Source of the DNA: CAZLAJ01 sp964644605
GTDB taxonomy: Bacteria; Patescibacteriota; Microgenomatia; UBA1406; GWC2-37-13
NCBI GenBank assembly: GCA_964644605.1
Contig: CAZXWS010000018.1
Span: 1-24,478, forward strand
Reading direction: 5' to 3'
Length of the DNA stretch: 24,478 nucleotides
The stretch's first letter is position 1. Every line of letters starts with the position of its first letter. The notes beneath the pieces were generated by a model. That model was not told where the DNA came from and searched no databases. It saw only the letters and a program-made list of their open reading frames with translations. Shown piece by piece: positions 14,902 through 21,699 of this stretch. The translations under genes and the position numbers were made by a program.

Positions 14902-14958
14902 ATTGAAAATTTCTAATTGACCTAATTGCGCTAATTTCTAAAAAGAACCAATTTTATA

Positions 14959-15069
14959 AAATCCAAATTTCAAAATCCAAAGATTCAAATCAATGTCAAA
15001 ATCCAAAATAAATATTTGAGATTTGGATTTTGGATTTGATTTGACATTTGAGCTTTGATATTTGGATTT
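14959..15069. repeat. Large imperfect inverted repeat of AAATCCAAA units (hisS-prfA gap)
   Basis: About 50 nt of C/A-biased sequence starting AAATCCAAATTTCAAAATCC is followed, after a short AT spacer, by its imperfect complement ending GATATTTGGATTT. Short units AAATCCAAA, CAAATC and TGTCAAA recur within each arm. It fills most of the 213-nt gap between the hisS stop and the prfA start and could fold into a long hairpin in either transcript. No ORF is present. The rest of the gap shows nothing recognisable. Confidence 0.8.
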
Positions 15070-15114
15070 ACTTTTATATAAAAAATGTCCTTATTTTAAT
15101 TTCGTTATTCCTAA

Positions 15115-16374
15115 TTAAGTAAGTTTTTTTACTAGTTCTGACAAGGATAGAGCTTGTTGCTCACCTGTTTTCATATTTTTAAGTTTCACAGTGTTACTTG
15201 CTGCTTCATCAGCTCCAATAATGATCGCATACGGAATTTTTAGTTTATTTGCATACTTAAGCTGTTTGTCGAGAGCATCATTTTTCAAATAAAGTTCGGT
15301 GTTTATACCATTCATGCGCAATTCCTTTGCGGTAGCCTTTGATTGCTGTTCATAGCCTTCAAACACCGTTACTAAAGCTTTAGTAATTGTAGAAGTTGTA
15401 CTCAGTAAATTTAATTCTTCTACAACATCAATAATTCGATCCAGCCCAAGTGTTGAACCGACTGCGGGAATGTCCGGCCCTCCCAACATGGAAACAAGGT
15501 GATCATATCTTCCTCCCCCCGTGACACTGCCTATTTTTGGCTCATCAACCACTGTTTCAAAGATAGTGCCGGTATAGTAATTAAGTCCTCGTACTAAGTA
15601 AGGTACAAAAGTATATCCAGCTTGATCGGATGATCTTTGTTTGACGCCCAGTTCTTGTGCATTCTGAAATACTCTCAATAAATCAGGATCATCTTCGGGT
15701 TTAGCTGCATCAAGCATTTGGAAAAGTTCTGCAATTTTTTCTTTAGAAATATTTTTTTCTAGAAGTTCCTGTTCTACTTCTTCTTTTGTTTTTTTATCAA
15801 GTTTATCGATACTTTGAAGAACTGAGAACTTCTGTTCCTCGTCGTTGATCCCTAGCTTCTCAAGAATAGTAAATAAAATTTTGCGAGAGTTTATTTTTAT
15901 CGTAAAGTTATTTATCTTTAACCGTAATAAAGCGGCATTAATTACTGCTATTATCTCTGCATCCGCCATAGGAGAGCTAACTCCAAAAATATCAAAGTCA
16001 CACATAGTAATTTCTCTATATCGACCTTTTTGGGTGTTATCAGCGCGCCATACTCTTTGAATTTGGTAGCGTTTAAACGGTAAGGATATATTGTTTTGAT
16101 ATAAAGCTAAAACTTTTGCTGTGGGTACGGTAAGATCATAAATTAAGCCCACTTCACGTTTACCTTTATCTTCAAAGGTGTAAACCAATTTATCCGCTTC
16201 ATCTCCATATTTTTTTAAGAGTGTTGAAGCATATTCAACAGAGGGTGTTTCGATGGGTAGAAAACCATATGACTCAAACACCTCTTTTAAGGTGTTAATT
16301 ACTTTCTGTCTGATAATCATTTGTTCAGGCAAGAAGTCGCGGAATCCTTTGAGTGTTTGTACTTGTGTACTCAT
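15115..16374 (-). CDS. hisS: Histidyl-tRNA synthetase, eukaryote/archaea-like variant
   Basis: 419 aa from the ATG at 16374 (MSTQVQTLKGFRDFLPEQ). A GTG at 16398 overlaps the previous gene and is less likely. It charges tRNA-His via histidyl-adenylate. Class II motif 1 surrounds GFLPIETPSVEYASTLLKKYG. Motif 2 is RYQIQRVWRADNTQKGRYREITMCDFDIFG (positions 102-131), and the HisRS signature is VRGLNYYTG with the catalytic Arg262. GSVTGGGRYDHLV and GSTLGLDRIIDVV (motif 3) follow, then an anticodon-binding domain (about 330-419). Motif 2 'RADN..KGRYREI..CDFDIFG' is closer to the eukaryotic RRDN...GRYREF.QCDFDI than to bacterial FR.ERPQ.GR.RQFHQ. TATAAT lies 7 nt before the ATG. Confidence 0.96.
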   Translation of the reverse strand: MSTQVQTLKGFRDFLPEQMIIRQKVINTLKEVFESYGFLPIETPSVEYASTLLKKYGDEADKLVYTFEDKGKREVGLIYDLTVPTAKVLALYQNNISLPFKRYQIQRVWRADNTQKGRYREITMCDFDIFGVSSPMADAEIIAVINAALLRLKINNFTIKINSRKILFTILEKLGINDEEQKFSVLQSIDKLDKKTKEEVEQELLEKNISKEKIAELFQMLDAAKPEDDPDLLRVFQNAQELGVKQRSSDQAGYTFVPYLVRGLNYYTGTIFETVVDEPKIGSVTGGGRYDHLVSMLGGPDIPAVGSTLGLDRIIDVVEELNLLSTTSTITKALVTVFEGYEQQSKATAKELRMNGINTELYLKNDALDKQLKYANKLKIPYAIIIGADEAASNTVKLKNMKTGEQQALSLSELVKKLT

Positions 16375-16381
16375 AGCATGA

Positions 16382-16387
16382 ATTATA
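16382..16387 (-). promoter_or_regulatory. Candidate -10 box for leaderless hisS
   Basis: On the - strand TATAAT is followed by TCATGCT (7 nt) and the hisS ATG. The hexamer lies just after the stop (16391-16393) of the upstream gene. No SD. Confidence 0.45.
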
Positions 16388-16390
16388 CAC

Positions 16391-17245
16391 TTAAACACTC
16401 ATATACGCACTAAAAAGAAGTCGTTGAACAGCACACGTTGGAAAATGTTCGGACAGTAAATATAGCAATTCGGGAAAGTTTGGATACTTGGTTGTAAGTT
16501 TGAGCACTGTATTTATAGGTGAGTGAATGACTGATGGAAGAGAATCAAGTGACGATAAAATCATTTTTTCAACACCTAGCCGGAGGATAACAAACTCTTC
16601 ATCCATCATATGTAACGTAAAATCGTTGCGGCAGAGCGAGAGATACTCTCTCAATAAGTCTTTTTGTATCGGAGAGCTAGAATTTATGACGACTTCTGAA
16701 CCGCTTGTAGTTATTTTTCTATGTTTTTCCTCAGTACTTAATTCATCCTTGTACTCAAATTCCTGATTAAAAATAAAATCTTCATCTTTTATAGGTATAT
16801 TTTGATGCAAACTTTCTGAATACGTACAGTCTTCCAATTTTTTAGCAGCCACAGCCCATCCCTTTATAGCTTCTCGAAGAGCTATAAAAATAATAGCAAG
16901 CTCTGTATTAACTCTATAAATTTCCTGTAGGTTTTTTTGAAAGTGGTAAAATGCAGGCGTGTTTTTATACAGTTCTTCCCAGTGAATTCTCTCATCAGAT
17001 TTTGTCAGACTCTCATGGGTTAGATCTTTAATACTTTCACTAATATATTTGGTCATCTTTTTATATCCAGCGTGCTCTACATTGATGACAAGTTGGGAAG
17101 TAATATATGATAAATATTCAGGAAACGCACCAATGTAAAGAAAGAATAAAGGAAGTGAAGAAGTATGAAATGCGTTTTTTAAATGAGAATACTCTACTTG
17201 CACTTCGTGAGAAGCGACATCTTCGAATACAGGATTTATTTTCAT
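16391..17245 (-). CDS. Helical protein of unknown function, remote DehI-like resemblance
   Basis: 284 aa, predicted to be almost all alpha-helical, soluble, without signal peptide. The N-terminal part (NPVFEDVASHEVQVEYSHLK, then SSLPLFFLYIGAFPEYLSYITSQLVINVEHAGY) resembles by eye the 'V..eV..iY.dIr..l..p.v...fr.la..P.yL...W' pattern of the DehI/halocarboxylic acid dehydrogenase-like fold. The C-terminal part (HSPINTVLKLTTKYPNFPELLYLLSEH) could be a second copy of the same half. I see no confirmed active-site residues and do not assign an activity. It sits between htrA and hisS with its own TACAAT 7 nt before the ATG. A middle segment (about 130-180) is acidic and probably flexible. Confidence 0.75.
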   Translation of the reverse strand: MKINPVFEDVASHEVQVEYSHLKNAFHTSSLPLFFLYIGAFPEYLSYITSQLVINVEHAGYKKMTKYISESIKDLTHESLTKSDERIHWEELYKNTPAFYHFQKNLQEIYRVNTELAIIFIALREAIKGWAVAAKKLEDCTYSESLHQNIPIKDEDFIFNQEFEYKDELSTEEKHRKITTSGSEVVINSSSPIQKDLLREYLSLCRNDFTLHMMDEEFVILRLGVEKMILSSLDSLPSVIHSPINTVLKLTTKYPNFPELLYLLSEHFPTCAVQRLLFSAYMSV

Positions 17246-17252
17246 GTAGCCA

Positions 17253-17258
17253 ATTGTA
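17253..17258 (-). promoter_or_regulatory. Candidate -10 box for a leaderless transcript of the DehI-like gene
   Basis: On the - strand TACAAT is followed by TGGCTAC (7 nt) and the ATG at 17245. No SD. It lies between the htrA stop and this start. Confidence 0.4.
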
Positions 17259-17271
17259 CTTTTATTATTTT

Positions 17272-18438
17272 CTATTTTGCAGCTTCAAGAACCATTGATA
17301 CTGTTTTTGTGCTACCATCTCTCCAGTAGGTTATATTGACACTTTCACCTACTTTTTTCGCAGATATTATTTGAAGTAATGATTGATCATTATTACCTTG
17401 CACTTTATTACCATCTACATTTGTGATTATATCTTCTGCTTGCAAACCTGCTTTAGCCGCAGGTGAACCGTCAATAACTTCAGTAATATAGGCACCTTCA
17501 ACCACACTATTTAAAATTGCGGTTTGTTTGTCTACCATTTTGTAGCGAACTCCAATATAAGGTCTTTCAAAGCTGCCGCCTCGTGCATTGAAGCTGTTTA
17601 TTAAATCTTTTACAACACTGACGGGAATTGCAAAACCTATATTTTGTCCTTCCTGAGCAATGGCAGTATTGACTCCAATTACCTGACCGGCAGAATTAAG
17701 CAATGGTCCACCTGAATTTCCAGGACTGATAGGCGCATCTGTCTGAATGACGTTGTCAAGTTTTTCAACAGAGCCTTCAAACGGTGATCCCGCTGTAATA
17801 CCTCGACCAAGACCAGAAATAATACCATGTGTCACCGTATTCGTAAATTCTCCAAGCGGTGTGCCAATAGCAATGACCAGCTGACCAAGTTTTAAGTTTG
17901 AAGAATCACCTAAAGAGAGAGGTTTTAAGCCAGTAGCATTAATTTTTAAAATTGCCATATCATTGAGCGGGTCTCTATAAATTTTGTCGACGGTATACTC
18001 TTTTTTGTCATTCGTTAGTACTTGATACGCAGCTTCAGTATCTTGCACAACGTGCTTATTTGTTATAACTAGGCCATCGCTTGTTATGATAAATCCGCTC
18101 CCAATATTTTGATTGACCGGCTGTTTTTGTCGAGGCATTTGCTGGAAGGGAGCAAATGGATTTAAAGGATCAAAAGGAAAAGCGTTACTTGAAGAAGTCG
18201 ATTTTTTGATTCCTATAGTGACCACTGACGGTAGTGAGTCAGCTACAACCTTTGTTATTACAGATTCTTCGTATACTACAGTAGTGTTTTTACCTGCTTG
18301 TGGAAGTTGGGGAAGCGAAGAAGCATTCGGGAGTTGAAAATATTTATTTAAAAATGTCGTGTTAGGTAAAAATTTATATTGTTGCCCAAGAGATAAGACG
18401 ACAACAATGATGGCTAGAATAAGTAGTAATCTTCTCAT
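17272..18438 (-). CDS. HtrA/DegP-like serine protease (S1C) with one PDZ domain
   Basis: 388 aa. An N-terminal hydrophobic helix (about 2-18) anchors or exports it. A flexible Pro/Asn-rich linker precedes the trypsin-like domain (about 58-275) with catalytic triad His129 (ITNKHVV), Asp160 (NDMAIL) and Ser242 (GNSGGP). A single PDZ (about 295-385) includes YIGVRYKMV, GSPAAKAGLQAEDIITNVDG and VNITYWRDGSTKTV. HtrA degrades misfolded exported proteins. One PDZ and the membrane anchor fit the HtrA type of non-Gram-negative cells. It follows ctp on the same strand, 48 nt apart, so the two envelope proteases may be co-regulated, although a TATAAT lies in the gap. Confidence 0.95.
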   Translation of the reverse strand: MRRLLLILAIIVVVLSLGQQYKFLPNTTFLNKYFQLPNASSLPQLPQAGKNTTVVYEESVITKVVADSLPSVVTIGIKKSTSSSNAFPFDPLNPFAPFQQMPRQKQPVNQNIGSGFIITSDGLVITNKHVVQDTEAAYQVLTNDKKEYTVDKIYRDPLNDMAILKINATGLKPLSLGDSSNLKLGQLVIAIGTPLGEFTNTVTHGIISGLGRGITAGSPFEGSVEKLDNVIQTDAPISPGNSGGPLLNSAGQVIGVNTAIAQEGQNIGFAIPVSVVKDLINSFNARGGSFERPYIGVRYKMVDKQTAILNSVVEGAYITEVIDGSPAAKAGLQAEDIITNVDGNKVQGNNDQSLLQIISAKKVGESVNITYWRDGSTKTVSMVLEAAK

Positions 18439-18451
18439 AGTCTATCTACTC

Positions 18452-18457
18452 ATTATA
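18452..18457 (-). promoter_or_regulatory. Candidate -10 box of the htrA-like gene
   Basis: TATAAT on the - strand, 13 nt before the htrA-like ATG. The transcript leader would be only about 6-7 nt, too short for a normal SD. No good -35 was seen (a T-tract lies at the expected place). Confidence 0.4.
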
Positions 18458-18486
18458 GAATAACGATTCTGAAAAAAAGCTGAAAA

Positions 18487-19743
18487 TTATTTCACTAGTT
18501 CTTGTACTGCAGCATCGAGCTGAGCATCAGTGTCTCGACTCAGTGTTTCTCCATCTTTTAATTCATTTTGTACTTTTACATCTGGTTCGATTCCTTTACC
18601 ATTAATCCAGTCTCCGTTTGGTAATATCCATTTAGCCACTGTGACATGTAGGCCAGCACCATTTTTCAAGTCTAATGCTTCTTGAACTGATCCCTTACCA
18701 AAACTTTTTTCACCTATAAGTTTGGCTCGTTTATAGTCTCGAAGTGCTCCAGATAGTATTTCTGATGCTGATGCAGATCCTTTATTGATGAGTACTACGA
18801 GAGGAATGTCTTTGAGCTTTCCATCACGGAATACATAATAACTTTTTGATTCTGATGTTGTGGATTCCTGTTTTACGACTAGTTTATTCATTGGTAAAAA
18901 CTCTGACGCAGTGTATACAGCACTATCTAAATAACCTCCCGGATTATCTCGTAAATCAAGAACCATTCCTTTTATTTTGCCCGAGGCATAATCTTGCTGA
19001 ATTTGCGCTACTGCTTTATCCCACTCATCATTCGTATTATCACCAAACTGATTAAGTTTGAGACGCGCGACTTTACCACAACTTTGTGAACAGTCCTTTT
19101 TTACTTCAGTAGACAGATCTACAGATGATACATGGATTTCGTCACGAACAATGGATACCGTATATTCTTTTTGATTCCGTTCAAGAGTTAACTTTACTTT
19201 TGTGCCTTTTTCTCCACGAATTTTATATACTGCCTGGTTAAGTGTCCATGCTTTTGTTGATGCGTCATCAACTTTATTAATATAGTCTCCTGACTTAATA
19301 CCTGCTTTTTCTGCTGGAGATGATTTAAGCGGAGCGATAACAACGATACGGTTATCTTTTAATCCAAGTTGTGCTCCTATTCCTTGGAATTTCCCTCCCA
19401 GATCATTTTTAGCTTCTTTATTTTCATCGGGAGATAAGAAAAATGTATAAGGATCTTCTACAGAAGCGACCATCCCTTTGATAGCCCCATACACCATTTT
19501 TTGGGGACTAATCTTTTTTTTGTCAACATATTTTTCTTGTAATTTATTCCATACATCCCAAAATAATGTGAAGTCTACATTGGAAGGGTTGCTTTTATTT
19601 CCAGCAACAGCCGTAAGAAATGATTCAGAAGATCCGGTAAGCGCTTTTGTAGAAGCATATTTGCCTGTTTGATATCCTGAGCCGAATAAAAATACAGCAA
19701 CAGCAAGCATTAAAAGCACATTAGTTATTTTATTATTAGACAT
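18487..19743 (-). CDS. C-terminal processing peptidase (S41 family) with PDZ domain
   Basis: 418 aa. One N-terminal membrane helix (about 6-22) is followed by a helical region (58-115: FWDVWNKLQEKYVD, GMVASVEDPYTFFLSPDE) and a PDZ (about 118-200: GIGAQLGLKDNRIVVIAPL ... SPAEKAGIKSGDYINKVDD). The S41 catalytic core has the Ser-Lys dyad Ser325 (NKGSASASEIL) and Lys350 (GEKSFGKGSVQE), with the oxyanion strand MVLDLRDNPGGYL. The enzyme trims or degrades exported proteins from their C termini. A small Cys pair (DCSQSC, 218-222) between the PDZ and the core could form a disulfide. The gene starts 9 nt after the preceding stop and precedes htrA. Confidence 0.95.
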   Translation of the reverse strand: MSNNKITNVLLMLAVAVFLFGSGYQTGKYASTKALTGSSESFLTAVAGNKSNPSNVDFTLFWDVWNKLQEKYVDKKKISPQKMVYGAIKGMVASVEDPYTFFLSPDENKEAKNDLGGKFQGIGAQLGLKDNRIVVIAPLKSSPAEKAGIKSGDYINKVDDASTKAWTLNQAVYKIRGEKGTKVKLTLERNQKEYTVSIVRDEIHVSSVDLSTEVKKDCSQSCGKVARLKLNQFGDNTNDEWDKAVAQIQQDYASGKIKGMVLDLRDNPGGYLDSAVYTASEFLPMNKLVVKQESTTSESKSYYVFRDGKLKDIPLVVLINKGSASASEILSGALRDYKRAKLIGEKSFGKGSVQEALDLKNGAGLHVTVAKWILPNGDWINGKGIEPDVKVQNELKDGETLSRDTDAQLDAAVQELVK

Positions 19744-19752
19744 AAATATGGT

Positions 19753-20475
19753 TTAAGAATAAAAGTAAATTTTACTATACTCACTATCAATTAAACAATA
19801 TGGATATTCATGTTCGAAGATTTTTTTCATATCCTCGATTTGTTTAATCATCGCATGTGGTACTGAAGATTTATCATTTAAATTGATTAATGTGACGAAT
19901 CCACGACCCCCCATTGCCTCCATTTTTGTTTGATGGAAGTCGCCTAACTCTTCGGCAATTACTACACGATCACTGATGTCTTCCGCAGATACTTTATCTG
20001 CAATTTCTGGAGTTTTGAAATAAAAGACCGCACCTCCAAAATTCGCTTCGGTTTTTTTAAGTGGAACTTCAATTCCTTTACTGACTTTAATCGTTACTGT
20101 ACCATCGACAATTTCATGCACATGACCTTTGAAATAACAATTTATGTTGTTTTTTTCGTCTGAACTTATTTCGACCACTAATACACCTTTTTCATGATCG
20201 ATTTCTTTAATCAAACCTTCAGAGGGAGCATGGATTTTTTGTGTACTAAACAAACTTTTTTTTGCGGCAATCACATCACCTTTTGCTAGCTTTTCACCAA
20301 CAAACTTCTTGAGATGACGAAATATTTTGTCAGGTTTAATTCCAAGTTTTTGAGCTATAGGAATTTGTACCTCGACTGCTTTATTTACCAGGACAAATGG
20401 TGTAGAAAAGTCAACTGAGTCACCTACTTTAATGAGGCACTCTCCTGTTTCAGGTAATTTTATTTTAAGATGCAT
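19753..20475 (-). CDS. Unrecognised protein with a barrel-sandwich (biotinyl/lipoyl-like) domain
   Basis: 240 aa, soluble, no signal peptide. Residues about 25-102 (FVLVNKAVEVQIPIAQKLGIKPDKIFRHLK, then GEKLAKGDVIAAKKSLFSTQKIHAPSEGLIKEI..EKGVLVVEI) show the 'G..V.KGD.IA.k.......v.aP..G.i..i....G...i' pattern of barrel-sandwich hybrids seen in RnfC, biotinyl and lipoyl domains. There is no K-M or D-K biotin/lipoyl attachment site. The second half (about 115-240) begins GHVHEIVDGTVTIKV, then GGAVFYFKTPEIADKVSAEDISDRVVIAEE, then MEAMGGRGFVTLINL. It looks like a new alpha/beta domain that I cannot name. It stands between rpsR and ctp. TATAAT lies 6 nt before the ATG. Function not assigned. Confidence 0.8.
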   Translation of the reverse strand: MHLKIKLPETGECLIKVGDSVDFSTPFVLVNKAVEVQIPIAQKLGIKPDKIFRHLKKFVGEKLAKGDVIAAKKSLFSTQKIHAPSEGLIKEIDHEKGVLVVEISSDEKNNINCYFKGHVHEIVDGTVTIKVSKGIEVPLKKTEANFGGAVFYFKTPEIADKVSAEDISDRVVIAEELGDFHQTKMEAMGGRGFVTLINLNDKSSVPHAMIKQIEDMKKIFEHEYPYCLIDSEYSKIYFYS

Positions 20476-20481
20476 ATAGAC

Positions 20482-20487
20482 ATTATA
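20482..20487 (-). promoter_or_regulatory. Candidate -10 box for a leaderless transcript of the barrel-sandwich gene
   Basis: On the - strand TATAAT is followed by GTCTAT (6 nt) and the ATG at 20475. No SD. It is in the 58-nt gap after rpsR. Confidence 0.45.
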
Positions 20488-20533
20488 TACAAATCAATAT
20501 GCGATGCGACTGTAATTTATGTGCAGATTAAAA

Positions 20534-20743
20534 TTAGCGTGAATTCTGATAAGAAACGTAAGGCAAAAGTGCTAGATATCGAGCGTACTTGATTTGTTTT
20601 GTAAGCTGGCGCTGATGTCGAGCACAGATATGTGTCTTTTCTCGATTTAATATTTTTTTTCTTGGTGATATATACTTCTCTAGTTCCTCAGGAACCTGAA
20701 AACTAGGTCGTGTTTTATTTTGACAAAAAATACATTTATTCAT
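20534..20743 (-). CDS. rpsR: Small-subunit ribosomal protein bS18
   Basis: 69 aa. It forms a heterodimer with bS6 on the 30S platform. It matches the family at the start (NKCIFCQNK), the middle (VPEELEKYISPRKKIL) and the end (HICARHQRQLTKQIKYARYLALLPYVS). Cys4, Cys7, Cys40 and His43 form a probable zinc site, as in the C+ type of bS18. The gene follows ssb after a 134-nt gap that contains a palindrome and TATAAT boxes, so it may be transcribed separately. rplI does not follow, unlike in most bacteria. Confidence 0.96.
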   Translation of the reverse strand: MNKCIFCQNKTRPSFQVPEELEKYISPRKKILNREKTHICARHQRQLTKQIKYARYLALLPYVSYQNSR

Positions 20744-20774
20744 ATTTATTTACATTTAGTAACTTCGAAACGTA

Positions 20775-20790
20775 ATTATACTTTATTATA
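20775..20790 (-). promoter_or_regulatory. Tandem TATAAT boxes upstream of rpsR
   Basis: On the - strand TATAAT occurs at 20785-20790 and again at 20775-20780. The second ends 31 nt before the rpsR ATG, giving a short leader of about 25 nt. No convincing -35 or SD. They suggest rpsR has a promoter separate from rpsF-ssb. Confidence 0.35.
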
Positions 20791-20820
20791 AGTGATTTTG
20801 CATACTGATTAGCGTTTTAT

Positions 20821-20853
20821 GTATAACGTTTAACGTTATACGATACGAGCAGC
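20821..20853. repeat. Perfect palindrome plus shared CGATACGAGCAGC motif in the ssb-rpsR gap
   Basis: Perfect 10-bp arms GTATAACGTT (20821-20830) and AACGTTATAC (20832-20841) surround a single T. It is joined to CGATACGAGCAGC (20841-20853), which also occurs at 12707-12719 after rplL. Read on the - strand both copies are GCTGCTCGTATCGT placed after a gene end (ssb, rplL). No U-tract follows the palindrome. Confidence 0.72.
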
Positions 20854-20877
20854 GAAAACGTTCCCCCTTTTACTCAT

Positions 20878-21348
20878 TTAAAAAGGTATATCTTCCTCTG
20901 TCACAGTATCGCTTGGTGCTTCTTCGGTTGGCGGCTCGTGTGCAACATCTTCTGTTGTTGAAGCAGACGCTGTTGTCGATTCTTCATGTGACTCGTTTTC
21001 ATCTGTCTTTTTCCCATCACCAAAAAGAATAAAGTCATCCAGCACAATTTCAGTAATTGTGCGCTGCACATTATCTTTTCCTGTGAATGTACGATAGGTT
21101 ATACGTCCGACTGCATATATTTTTCTGCCTTTGGTCAGGAGTTTACCGCATAATTCTGCAAGTTTTTGCCAGGCTACTATGCGATGATATTGAGTATCTT
21201 CTTTTGTTTGACCGTCAGCGGTGGTCCAATATCGATTAGTTGCTAAACCGAATGTGCAGACAGCTGTACCCGTAGGAGTATATTTAAGTTCAGGATCTCT
21301 TGTTAAATTTCCGATTAGTTCTACTCGATTCAGTGATCTACTTGCCAT
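20878..21348 (-). CDS. ssb: Single-stranded DNA-binding protein
   Basis: 156 aa. The OB-fold spans residues 1-105 (MASRSLNRVELIGNLTRDPELKYTPTGTAVCTFGLATNRYW, with HRIVAWQKLAELCGKLLTKGRKIYAVGRI and ITEIVLDDFILFG). An acidic/Thr-rich disordered linker follows, and the protein ends in the acidic tip EEDIPF, which recruits replication and repair partners. It protects single-stranded DNA in replication and repair. It starts 8 nt after rpsF, the usual rpsF-ssb-rpsR order. No SD. Confidence 0.97.
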   Translation of the reverse strand: MASRSLNRVELIGNLTRDPELKYTPTGTAVCTFGLATNRYWTTADGQTKEDTQYHRIVAWQKLAELCGKLLTKGRKIYAVGRITYRTFTGKDNVQRTITEIVLDDFILFGDGKKTDENESHEESTTASASTTEDVAHEPPTEEAPSDTVTEEDIPF

Positions 21349-21356
21349 ATATTTTT

Positions 21357-21629
21357 TTAAGAATTCTTTTCAGCTTTTAAAATAAGGTATCGCATTAACT
21401 TATCATTAAAGTTTAGTTTCTTTTTAAAATCAAAAAGATCTTTTGGGCTTAACGAGACTCTCCAGGTATAATATTTTGCTTTATTTTTTTTATCAATGGT
21501 AAAAGCTAATTCTCTTTCACCCCAATTTTTTTCTGATTCAATTTTACCTTGATAGGAATCGATGACAGCTTTTAGGTTTTTTACTTCTGCCTCGTCGTCG
21601 ACTAAAAAAGTAAATTCGTATGTATTCAT
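21357..21629 (-). CDS. rpsF: Small-subunit ribosomal protein bS6
   Basis: 90 aa, the usual length. It pairs with bS18 in the 30S platform. The ferredoxin-like fold pattern is seen: NTYEFTFLVDDEAEVKNLKAVIDSYQGKI, then NWGERELAFTIDKKNKAKYYTW, then FKKKLNFNDKLMRYLILKAEK. It is first in the rpsF-ssb-(rpsR) group. The start at 21629 has no SD, and a promoter can be drawn in the 70-nt divergent gap with the + strand glycosyltransferase. Confidence 0.95.
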   Translation of the reverse strand: MNTYEFTFLVDDEAEVKNLKAVIDSYQGKIESEKNWGERELAFTIDKKNKAKYYTWRVSLSPKDLFDFKKKLNFNDKLMRYLILKAEKNS

Positions 21630-21659
21630 GATTATGTTTTGACTGTTAACAACGTTTAT

Positions 21660-21688
21660 ATGATAATAAGAAAAGCCCTAAAAAGCAA
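21660..21688 (-). promoter_or_regulatory. Possible promoter of rpsF-ssb
   Basis: On the - strand TTGCTT (21683-21688), a 17-nt spacer and TATCAT (21660-21665). The predicted start near 21653 gives a leader of about 24 nt containing the palindrome GTTAAC. On the opposite strand a TATAAT (21692-21697) ends only 2 nt before the ATG of the glycosyltransferase, too close to serve that ATG. Confidence 0.4.
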
Positions 21689-21699
21689 GCGTATAATAC

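Noticed and set aside
14959..15069. CRISPR array
   Set aside because: The AAATCCAAA units are short, irregular and arranged as an inverted repeat, not as equal repeats with unique spacers.
21692..21697. TATAAT directly before the + strand glycosyltransferase as its promoter
   Set aside because: Only 2 nt separate it from the ATG, so transcription would start downstream of the start codon. The true promoter is not identified.
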